Origin: CAYRIY01 sp964424335 | Lineage (GTDB): Bacteria; Bacillota; Limnochordia; DTU080; RSA5 | Assembly (NCBI GenBank): GCA_964424335.1 | Contig: CAYRIY010000060.1 | Coordinates: 1 to 21,811, forward strand | Length of the DNA: 21,811 nt | Direction: 5' to 3' | Part shown: in pieces, positions 1 to 8,000 of the stretch | Layout of the letters: every line of letters begins with the position of its first letter | How positions within the stretch are numbered: the first letter of the stretch is position 1 | Position numbers and translations under genes: made by a program | The notes under the pieces: model-generated | What the model saw: only the letters and a program-made list of their open reading frames with translations | Database searches by the model: none | What the model was told of the DNA's origin: nothing

Positions 1-149
1 AAATCCTTTCCCCATGGTGATGTAACGGGAACGAATTTGGAATCGAAGCCAAATCAACGTCGGAATCGGTATTTGGCGTGCCTTGAAACTAGCTCCAAAA
101 CGGAGCACAAACGGATGCACATTGGAGGTGAAGAAGCGAGATGGTGAAT

Positions 150-297
150 CCGAGAAATGCGCTGTAATCGCAGGGGTGGGGCTTATCGTACTCCCTGTCT
201 GCCTTCGTACCATGAAATGACCTGCTAGACGATGACGCCCTCACAACACGCCTCACGCGGCGACGTAACCCCGAAAACTTGCATGCATTTCTCGGAG
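150..297. repeat. Diverged direct repeat, copy A
   Basis: Three blocks of this segment recur about 279 bp downstream in the same order. They are CCGAGAAATG near 150, GAAATGRCCTGCTARACG at 214-231, and TTGCRTGCAYTTCTCRGA at 279-296. The offsets are 279, 279 and 278 bp, so the two copies are colinear with about one net indel. Sequence between the blocks is only weakly alike. This suggests an old tandem duplication with conserved islands. Confidence 0.5.
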
Positions 298-428
298 TAA
301 GCGTCAAATAGCGCCCACCTTCAGCCGAGGCGATGAACTACATGGCCGCGCCAGGAATCGAGTGACGGATCCGTTGTCTGACCGACTGTAAAATGGGCCT
401 AGGTCGAGCGAATTTCAACGGCGATCGT

Positions 429-575
429 CCGAGAAATGTTCTTTACTCGTCGGTCGGGAGAATTCCGTATCCGCAGCACGTTTGGCCGCGAAGAAATGGC
501 CTGCTAAACGCAACCGCTCTTCTGAATCCTCATGCCTGATTAGAGGGGGCCGCATTTTGCGTGCACTTCTCAGAC
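429..575. repeat. Diverged direct repeat, copy B
   Basis: This is the second copy of the duplication described at 150-297. Matching blocks lie at 429-449, 493-510 and 557-575. No gene was recognised in either copy or on the opposite strand. Confidence 0.5.
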
Positions 576-615
576 AGCGCGCCCTTCAAAAAAGCGTCCC
601 AAAAAGCCCCCGATA

Positions 616-659
616 ATGCACCCAAGATGCACCAAGAATGTACCAAAAATGCACGCCAC
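616..659. repeat. Four 11-bp direct repeats (ATGCACC-type)
   Basis: The heptamer ATGCACC, or a one-base variant, starts at 616, 627, 638 and 649, exactly 11 bp apart. The members are ATGCACC, ATGCACC, ATGTACC and ATGCACG, with A-rich linkers in the middle units. An 11-bp direct-repeat phase puts the motifs on roughly one face of the helix. That is typical of sites bound by OmpR/PhoB-type response regulators and of some iterons. No regulator or replication gene is nearby, so the role is unknown. Confidence 0.55.
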
Positions 660-1143
660 TCAAGGGAGGCAGTCATGAAAGGCCCTCCACTCGATTTGGG
701 AATCGGTGGTGGTCGACGATCCAACTGGCGGCAGTCGGCCATGACCGATTGCCAGGGGCCATCACGCCGCCGCTCTCTGGAGGCGCCTATTTCAGGGGGC
801 ACCTAGACCATGGAGGCGGTGTTCACGTTGGGGCCAAGGGGAAAGACTCGGCCGGGCGTGTTGTCATAAGTGTTCCCAATGCAGGTGTTATGTCAAAAAC
901 ACGGCGTAGATGTCAGTAAAATAGGATGATCTTGAATAAAGGAGAAATCAAATTAAAACGTTGGGAGAGCATTCCTATGGTCGGGGGGCTCCGGATTGTA
1001 GGCCAAAGGGTTGTGGTCCATTGCGGATTGCAAGCCAGTGATTGTGGGCTAACGCGGACGAGCGCAGACCTTCGCAGAGCAATGCCGACGATTGCGGTCG
1101 TTGCGGAGCGATTCGGTATTTCATAAGCGAAAGGAGGAACGAT

Positions 1144-2094
1144 GTGGATCTGAAATCTGTCCGCCGATCGATTTGGAACAATCCGGAGACCCGAGAATCC
1201 GTCTTGAACGGCGTTATTGCTCGTGGTCCTCACGGATTGCTTTGGATGGCGGGCGCAGTCGGTGGACTCTCCGTCTATCTGCTATTCAACCTTGCGACTC
1301 GATTTGCTCTCTGCGTATTCGGGGCCGGACTCTCCATACCATGTGGGAGGATTGTGGAGCTTACTGTCGCCAATCTTGTGATCGCGGGCGGGTCCGTCCT
1401 GCTGGGAGTAGTCTATGGGTACGTCTTCAGGCACTCGATAAAGACGGGACGGTTTGTGGTCGTTGAGCCTTTTAATCAAGTCACATCGGCGCATGGACTT
1501 GCGCTTGTCGCCGGGTGGTTGGTCGGGTACCTGGTCGTGCTACACCGTGTGGGAACTGTGGCTGGATTGCTTGCGCTGCTGGTTTTTCTATCCGGGCCGA
1601 CGACGCTTGGGGTGTGGGGCTGGGCACGCCGACGAGTGGGAGCGCTTTACATGCGGTCTCGCCCGATAGACGCCATAGCGCTTGGCATTTCCCAACTCGT
1701 GATCGAGAGAGTGCGGCTTCACGGCTCAAAGAAGCTGAAATACTCGCTTACTGACCACCACTTTAGGCTCGAAGGCCCCCTTGATTACATTGATGCTGCT
1801 CGTGCTGAAGACTTGATTCTCACGTCCTTCGAGCCCGCCGTTCGCAAAGTCGAGGTGGTGACGACTCTCGACGAAGAGGATTACTGGAAATACAAGTTCG
1901 CCGAGCTTGGTCCAAGCGGATACGTCTCGCCTCCCATCCCGGAGCCGATGGTTCTTCCGACGTGGCTGTTGGTAGGCGGGATCCTGATTTGCATCGGCAT
2001 TATGGCCGGACTGTTCTATGTTGGAGGAGTCTTGACACTCGACAAATTGGCAGCGCAGGTCGAGGACGCAATGGGCGGCATGGGACTTAGGTGA
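1144..2094 (+). CDS. Polytopic membrane protein of unknown function
   Basis: I do not recognise the family. The GTG at 1144 is chosen because a strong Shine-Dalgarno (AAAGGAGG, 1130-1137) lies six bases upstream; the nearby ATG at 1142 is out of frame, and an upstream TTG has no binding site. The product is 316 residues. Hydrophobic spans appear near residues 31-60, 71-95, 114-134 and 137-158. A soluble region of about 110 residues follows (160-270) that begins with basic residues and contains an acidic stretch (DEEDYW). One more span lies near 271-295, and the tail is short. This would put the loop and the tail on opposite faces of the membrane. It is separated from its neighbours: the next gene converges on it. 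An integral membrane protein is well supported, but no function can be proposed. Confidence 0.75.
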   Translation: MDLKSVRRSIWNNPETRESVLNGVIARGPHGLLWMAGAVGGLSVYLLFNLATRFALCVFGAGLSIPCGRIVELTVANLVIAGGSVLLGVVYGYVFRHSIKTGRFVVVEPFNQVTSAHGLALVAGWLVGYLVVLHRVGTVAGLLALLVFLSGPTTLGVWGWARRRVGALYMRSRPIDAIALGISQLVIERVRLHGSKKLKYSLTDHHFRLEGPLDYIDAARAEDLILTSFEPAVRKVEVVTTLDEEDYWKYKFAELGPSGYVSPPIPEPMVLPTWLLVGGILICIGIMAGLFYVGGVLTLDKLAAQVEDAMGGMGLR

Positions 2095-2135
2095 CGGGGC
2101 ACGCGATTCGGCAGATAACGAGGAGAGGACACGCT

Positions 2136-4304
2136 TCAGTCTGGTAAGAACTCAAAGAAGCGCCCGGGCGCAATTGGATCAAAGGCCCGCTCAAGCGTGG
2201 GCCCAGAATCTGCGTCGTCGGGCGCGCCATCTCGCCCACCTCGCTCAGAGCCCGGCGGCGGTGCGTCGAGGCGCTCCGATCCCCGGCGATCGCCGGGGGA
2301 GTCTAAGGGAGCGCCGCGATCGAGGGACGCACCTTCAGTACCGGGCACGATCAGCCGGGCAGAGATCCCGTCAGGCCCGGATCCCTCATCCCCGATGAAC
2401 GGCCCCGGGTTTTGGGCGATCCCCCAGGTGCATGGGGAGGACTGTCGTGGCTCCTGACCCCAAACGAAACTGTCGAACTCCCGATAAGGACAGTTTTCGT
2501 TCGCCCCGAGGCCTGTAAAGATGTCGATCGGATACCCCCTTCGAACATTTGGAGGAACTGCGAAGTCGACGATGGGCTGACCGTGTAGCGCCCCTGTCAT
2601 AAACCGGCCCCATGTGGGCGCCGCGAGGGTGCCCCCGCCTCCCGCAAGGGGAGTGCCGTCGTCGTTTCCGATGTATACGGCGGCGGTCAGCGTCGGTGTG
2701 TACCCGACAAACCAGGCGCTTACATTGCGGTCGGTCGTCCCCGTCTTACCGGCTTGAGGCCTGCCGATGTTCGCTGCTGTTCCGGTGCCGTACAAGACCG
2801 CCGCCTGCAGCATGTCGGTGATGAAAAACGCCACTTCTCTCGAGAGGACACGCTTCGCCTCCGGTCGGTGTCGGTAGAGCAGCGCGCCGTCGGCGTCCCT
2901 CACTTCTCGGACTGCAAACGGTTCGTAGGCGATCCCGCCGTTTGCGAAAGGAATGTAGGCTTTCGCCATTTCGAGCGGCGTGGTTCCGTGGGTAATCGCT
3001 CCCAGCGCCAGCGCCAAGTTGAGGTCCGAGGAGGTGAGTGTCGTGATTCCAAGGCGACTGGCCATGTCAAAGGCGCTGCGCACGCCGATTTGGCTGAGAA
3101 GCCAGACGGTGCCGTTGTTGAGGGACTCGACGAGGGCGTGTTTCATCGTGACGGGGCCCCAGTATTCATTCTTGAAGTTTCTCGGGGTGTAGTCGCCAAA
3201 GTCCCGCCGGATATCTTCTACGAGATCGTTCATCTTCCAGCCGCGCTCGAGGGCCGCCGCGTAAACAAACGGCTTAAACGCCGATCCAGGTTGCCTCGTG
3301 CTCTGCGTCGCCCGGTTGAACTGGCTTTCAGCATAGTCCCGCCCCCCAACCATGGCTTTGATGGCTCCGGACCCCGGATCCAGGGCGACGATCGCGCCCT
3401 GCTGAGCGCCGAGGGCTTCTTCGGCTGCGCCTTGAGCCTGGGTATCGAGGCTTGTCCACACTTTGAGTCCGGAGTTGAACACCGTGTGAGCGCCAAACCG
3501 GTTTATCAACCACTGTTGAACATAGTCGACGAAATATGGCGCCTTACCGCCGCGCCGAGCCGCAAGCTCGATCGGGGCTGATTCAGCTTGAGCGAGTTGG
3601 GCGGCGTCGATGTAACCTTGGGCATGCATGAGGCCAAGGACGATGCTCCGCCGCTCGCGGGCGAGCTCTGGGTTTTTGAATGGAGAGTAGACGCTCGGCG
3701 CCCTTAGGAGCGCGGTCAACATGGCGGCCTCCGGCAGCGTGAGTTCGACTGCGGACTTGTCGAAGTAGGTGCGGGCCGCCTCATCGACGCCGTACGCTCC
3801 TTCGCCGAAGTACACTTCGTTCACGTACATCTCAAAGATCTCACGCTTCGTATAGCGGGTTTCGAGGAGGATGGCGAAAATGGCCTCCTGACCTTTGCGC
3901 ACAAAGGTCTTTTCTGCAGAAAGGAAGAGGTTCTTGGCCAATTGTTGCGTTAGAGTGCTGGCCCCTTGCTCACGTGTGCCGGAGCGGATGTTGGCGAAGG
4001 CGGCCCGTGCGATGCCGAGGAAATCGACCCCTCGATGCGTCCAAAATCGTCGATCTTCGGCGGCGATGACGGCGTTTACAAACGCCTCCGGGAGATCTCC
4101 GAATGTCACGTACGCTCCTTGTCGTCTGCCGAGCGTTGCGATGACGGCGCCGCGGTCATCGTAGAGCGTCGCTGCCCGACGCAGGGACTCTGACTCGTAC
4201 GCGGCGATCAGCAAAGTTCCTCGCACGACCGTGACCGCGACCGGGATCATTGCGATGAGGAAGGCCCAAATCGTGATTCGCAAGACTCGTCGTCGCCAGG
4301 ACAT
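2136..4304 (-). CDS. Class A penicillin-binding protein (PBP1A-type)
   Basis: This is a bifunctional cell-wall synthase that polymerises lipid II into glycan strands and cross-links the stem peptides on the outer face of the membrane. The 722-residue product has an N-terminal membrane anchor (about residues 9-35). A family 51 glycosyltransferase domain follows, with catalytic Glu83 in the AEDRRFW motif, GASTLTQQLAKN (114-125), RKGQE (136-140) and EMYVNEVYFG. The transpeptidase domain has its nucleophile Ser341 in SAFK, the SLN motif at 394-396 and KTGTT at 520-524. No PASTA domain is seen. The last 80 or so residues are low-complexity, rich in Gly, Pro, Asp and Arg. The upstream NfeD-like gene ends 7 bp before the ATG and no clear Shine-Dalgarno is visible, which suggests translational coupling. 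It looks like the last gene of a three-gene minus-strand unit. The family call is secure; the exact paralogue is not. Confidence 0.95.
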   Translation of the reverse strand: MSWRRRVLRITIWAFLIAMIPVAVTVVRGTLLIAAYESESLRRAATLYDDRGAVIATLGRRQGAYVTFGDLPEAFVNAVIAAEDRRFWTHRGVDFLGIARAAFANIRSGTREQGASTLTQQLAKNLFLSAEKTFVRKGQEAIFAILLETRYTKREIFEMYVNEVYFGEGAYGVDEAARTYFDKSAVELTLPEAAMLTALLRAPSVYSPFKNPELARERRSIVLGLMHAQGYIDAAQLAQAESAPIELAARRGGKAPYFVDYVQQWLINRFGAHTVFNSGLKVWTSLDTQAQGAAEEALGAQQGAIVALDPGSGAIKAMVGGRDYAESQFNRATQSTRQPGSAFKPFVYAAALERGWKMNDLVEDIRRDFGDYTPRNFKNEYWGPVTMKHALVESLNNGTVWLLSQIGVRSAFDMASRLGITTLTSSDLNLALALGAITHGTTPLEMAKAYIPFANGGIAYEPFAVREVRDADGALLYRHRPEAKRVLSREVAFFITDMLQAAVLYGTGTAANIGRPQAGKTGTTDRNVSAWFVGYTPTLTAAVYIGNDDGTPLAGGGGTLAAPTWGRFMTGALHGQPIVDFAVPPNVRRGYPIDIFTGLGANENCPYREFDSFVWGQEPRQSSPCTWGIAQNPGPFIGDEGSGPDGISARLIVPGTEGASLDRGAPLDSPGDRRGSERLDAPPPGSERGGRDGAPDDADSGPTLERAFDPIAPGRFFEFLPD

Positions 4305-4311
4305 GGTGGAG

Positions 4312-4545
4312 CTACGTAGCGGCCTTTAGTTTTCGGTTGCGGACAATGCGGCCAAGCGCAAGCGACAGGCCGCTTGCGAAGAGGAATGCGTGGAGCTGTT
4401 GTTCGAGTTGGAAGTCGAGGAGGAGTGCGCTCATGGAAGCCACAAAGGAGCCGATTGCGAAGCGATCGAGAAAGAGTCCGACGCCGACTATGCTGCCGCC
4501 GGCGAGCATCGCGCCTAAGGTGAGCCAAAAGAGCCATTCAGGCAT
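4312..4545 (-). CDS. Small NfeD-like membrane protein
   Basis: This 77-residue protein is almost entirely hydrophobic. It opens with MPEWLFWLTLGAML and has two or three closely packed spans (about 5-25, 28-47 and 52-66) before a basic tail (RIVRNRKLK). The spacing of Trp, Gly and Phe resembles the membrane part of short NfeD-family proteins, without the C-terminal OB fold. NfeD proteins usually accompany SPFH/flotillin or membrane-protease systems, but no such partner is visible here. The ATG at 4545 is preferred because GGAGGT lies six bases upstream; a longer in-frame reading would overlap the preceding gene. It sits between a stress-type gene (23 bp gap) and the PBP gene (7 bp gap), so cotranscription is likely. 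The family call is moderate. Confidence 0.65.
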   Translation of the reverse strand: MPEWLFWLTLGAMLAGGSIVGVGLFLDRFAIGSFVASMSALLLDFQLEQQLHAFLFASGLSLALGRIVRNRKLKAAT

Positions 4546-4568
4546 CGGCCTACCTCCGTCGTTGGTGA

Positions 4569-4946
4569 TCAAACATCGCCGCCATAGTGTTTGACGATCT
4601 GGACTGCCCGCTCTACTTCCTCGTCGCTTCCGTCCGTCACCGTCACGACCAGCCAAGCCTTTTCCCGCACACCGGTGCTGTCGGCGGCAAAGCCGCTTGC
4701 GGAAGGATGGGCCGCAAGCAAGATTCCCTCATCCTCGCTCTCAACATCGGCCCCCAATACGAGGTTGCTCAAAGAGTCGATATCGCCCGTCAGGGGGCGG
4801 TAATCTCTGCCGCCATCGCCGCGATCGTGGCGCACCGAGTCGAGCTGGGTGTCGTTAAACCCTGCGGCGACGAGGCGTTCTTTCGCTTGCTCTGCGTCGC
4901 GCCGATCCGCGAAGTATCCAAAGATGCTGCGGCCTTCGATTCTCAT
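4569..4946 (-). CDS. Small stress-type protein (YflT-like, tentative)
   Basis: This is a soluble 125-residue product. The N-terminus (IFGYFADRRDAEQAKERLVAAGF) has the strand-helix pattern of YflT/GsiB-neighbour general stress proteins, in which a small alpha/beta domain begins with a self-contained beta-alpha unit. The C-terminal half has another strand (WLVVTVTDGS) followed by a helix that ends HYGGDV, and the middle is acidic. The ATG at 4946 follows GGAGG by ten bases; upstream in-frame starts lack such a site. It is the first gene of the apparent unit that continues with the NfeD-like and penicillin-binding protein genes, which hints at an envelope-stress link. No catalytic motif is seen. 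The coding call is good but the family name is tentative. Confidence 0.65.
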   Translation of the reverse strand: MRIEGRSIFGYFADRRDAEQAKERLVAAGFNDTQLDSVRHDRGDGGRDYRPLTGDIDSLSNLVLGADVESEDEGILLAAHPSASGFAADSTGVREKAWLVVTVTDGSDEEVERAVQIVKHYGGDV

Positions 4947-5063
4947 GAAATGGCGCCTCCTACCCCAAGCAGCGACAATCGGGCGCAAAACCCGGGGCTT
5001 ACTTGGGAGTAGGATGCGCCTGCCGGCGGTGATCTATGTGTACGCTTTGTATTGGGGGCCGAT

Positions 5064-8000
5064 TCAAAAGGAGATGTGAAGTGAGACCGTGCCGGTTACG
5101 GAATCCATCTCAGTCCAGGCGAACTGAAGCGCGTAGGGGTTTCCGAACCGCTGGACGGCGACGTAACCACGCCGCTTGAAGCCGGATTGTGCGGCGCCAA
5201 GTTCTGCTCGGGACGTGACGTCAAAGCCGCCGATCCGTCCGCGGTAACCCACGCCAAAGGCCGGCCAGCCGAGGGGAACGGCCCCCGAGTGGGGACCGAT
5301 GGTGAGTTCGACTTCGCCCCGGGGTAGGAGCGTGACGAGCGTGTCGATGACAAACAAGGGGACGTATTTGCCGGATTGCAAAAGGAGTCCGGCTCTCGCG
5401 CGCGCTTGGATCACATCCTCTGCTCGGGCCGTGACGCCGTTCATCAGCAGCCACCGCGGGGGCTGGTTCTCGGTGAACCACACGTGCAGATCTCGGTCCC
5501 ACGCAATGGACGTCCCAGGCGGCTCCTCCAGATGGAACGAGGCTTCCCAAGTGCCCACATCGCTCAATGGGACGCGCCCCGACCACGGGTGGACCGTGCG
5601 AACTCCAGCCGAGTGCGCAAGTCCGAGACGCCCGTGGGACTCGGCGCCGGCCCACCCGACCCATATCGTTGATTCGTGGGCGGGAGCAGGGCGGAGCCAA
5701 ACGTCTGCGCTCGCGAATAATTCGACTCGGTCGGAGGTCGCCGGCACTTGCAGCGAGCTTTGAAGGCCGATGACGAGTGGCGCTCGGGCCTCGATTCCGC
5801 CGGCCACGCTGGCGGAAAGCCGAGCGGCTCCAAAGTTTGCGCCCGTTCCAGCGCCAAGCAGATACGTGGGCGAATCGTGGTCGGAGACGATGGCGCCAAC
5901 CATCGCGTCGTGCGACCATACAGACTCAGAGGCGCGCGCGTCGCCTGGCGCTGCGAGCGCCACGATGGCGCACAAGGCGAGCAACGTCAATACCGGCCGC
6001 AAGGACCGCCTGCTTGTCGTGATCATGAGGATGGAGGGCAGCACGAAGAGGGTGAGCGTCGTGGATGTCACGAGTCCCCCGATGAGCGCGATGGCGAGGG
6101 GCAATTGAAACTCACTGCCTTGCCCCCTGCTCAATGCGAGCGGAATCAGGCCAAGGAACGTCGTGACCGCCGTCATGAGGATCGGGCGAAGGCGCACGAC
6201 GGACCCTTGAACCACGGCCTCGAGGGGAGAGAATCCCTCTTTGCGGAGGCGGTTGATGTAATCGATCATCACGATGCCGTTGTTCACGGAGATGCCGACT
6301 AGGACGATGAGCCCGATCGCCGCCGGTACGCTGAACGGTTGGCCCACGAGGCGCAAGGCAGCGACTGCCCCGACCAGCGCAAGGGGAACGGTCAGCATGA
6401 GGATGAGCGGCTGTTTCAACGACTCGAACTGGGTCGCCATTACGGCGTACACCAACAGGACGCCGATCAAGAGCACGGCGGCCATCTGAGAGACCGTCTC
6501 GTCGATGACGCGGTGTATGCCTCCAATCTCGGCCGAGACGCCGGGGGGAAGCGTGATGCCTTCGAGCGCCTGGACGACGAGAGCTCGGCCCTGTGCGAGG
6601 CCGATGCCATCGAGTTCGGCGCGGATCGTGAGCAGCCTTTGCCGATTGAGGCGGTCGACGGTTACAGGGCCTTCGATTTCGACCGTGTCGGCGATCCGAC
6701 CCAGGATCGGCCGGGCTCCGGCGCCTCCGAGCGCCGCGCCCGGCACGCGAAACTCCTGCAACGCTCCAGACGTGTCTACCTCGTCGCTTCCCGGTCTGAG
6801 CACGACGGGCAAGCGAGCGCCCTCATGCACGATGTGGGTCGCAACCATCCCCGTCATGTGATTGCGGAGCGCAAGGCCCACTTGCCCTGCGGTGAGCGGC
6901 TCCCCTCCGGCGAGAATGCCTTGAAAGCTTCGATCGGTGACGCGAAAGAGGAGTTCCGGCTGGGGGTCGCCCAGGCTCGTTGCGACCTTGGACAGCCCTG
7001 GAATGTTTTCAAGTCTGGCGACGATCGTTTCACTTGCGCTGCGCAAAGAGTCGAGGTCGGGGCCTGTCAGGTGCAGGGTAACACCTGGGAAGTAATCGTC
7101 GCCCAAGGCGGCCGCCGTTCGATCCGCGTGCACCGTGACGCTGACGTCCTCGCGTATGCGAATTCGTGAAATCTCGTGCGCAATCTCGTTGGCTGACATC
7201 GCTCGCTCGGAATGGGGAGCTAGGACGAGTGTCAGCGAGGCTTCATGCGCGCCCAAGAGCTGCACGAGCGACAAGACCGTTTGCGAGCCTTGATCTCCGA
7301 CGGCGGCAAGGACCGTCTTGACGTCTGGAATCTTCTCAATGGCCTGCTCGTACGCCTGGACGACCTCGAGCGTCTCGGAAAGCGGCGAGCCTGGCGGCAA
7401 AGAAAGGGACACCGTGATTAAACCGCCGTCCATCTCCGGAAGGAAGGTCCAGGGATGCCCTAAAGGCAAGACGATAAGAGCGACCACCATCAAGCCCGCG
7501 ACGATCGGTCCGAGCCAACGGCGAGCGAGCCACGCGCGCAAGGTTCGGGCGTAGAAGCGCTGGAGCGCGCTCATCGACGCTTGGTTGCTCGCAGGAGCGT
7601 CGGCTGGCAGTTCTACAAGGCCGATCGACGTAGCTGCCGCTTCCGGCAAACCGGGTGGTATTGAGACAGGCGATTCGAATGCCGCCGATCTCCGGTGGTG
7701 ACGCACGCCTTTCCGCCGCCCTTCCCAGCGGGCGTATGCGGCCGGTACGACGGTGAGAGCCACGATCAGGGAAATGGTCAGCGACGCGCTTACGGTAAGG
7801 GCGAGGTCCTTGAAGAGCTGACCCGTGAGATCCTTTACGAAGGTCAGTGGGATGAAGACGACCAGTGACGTGAGCGTGGCCGCCACGATGGCTGCTCCAA
7901 CTTCGGATCCTCCATCGGCCGCCGCCTCCGATGCGGTCTTGCCCAAAGCGCGGTGGCGAGCCATGTTTTCTAGGACCACGATGGCGTTGTCCACCAGCAT

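Larger units (their letters stand above)
1..1143. other. Gene-free region with degenerate repeats
   Basis: No open frame here has a convincing start, ribosome binding site or recognisable protein pattern, and the short frames on both strands are interrupted and low in information. The stretch does hold structure, listed separately: a diverged direct duplication with an offset of about 279 bp, an 11-bp-phased repeat cluster and a run of GATTG-type motifs just before the next gene. It may be a decayed gene or element, a long regulatory region, or an unrecognised RNA locus. I cannot decide between these from sequence alone. Confidence 0.55.

Noticed and set aside
926..1126. Possible 66-codon leader gene before the membrane protein
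   Set aside because: No properly placed Shine-Dalgarno, and the translation runs through the GATTG-type repeats without a protein-like pattern.
1142..1144. ATG two bases before the membrane-protein start
   Set aside because: It is out of frame with the long open frame. The GTG at 1144 is in frame and well spaced from the ribosome binding site.
2754..3581. Long plus-strand frame opposite the penicillin-binding protein gene
   Set aside because: High GC leaves the antisense frame open. The translation is rich in Arg and Gly with no domain pattern, while the minus strand has all PBP motifs.
6024..6026. Independent start for the exported domain after the RND permease
   Set aside because: The ATG has no Shine-Dalgarno; the frame is continuous with the permease, so I treat it as a fusion.
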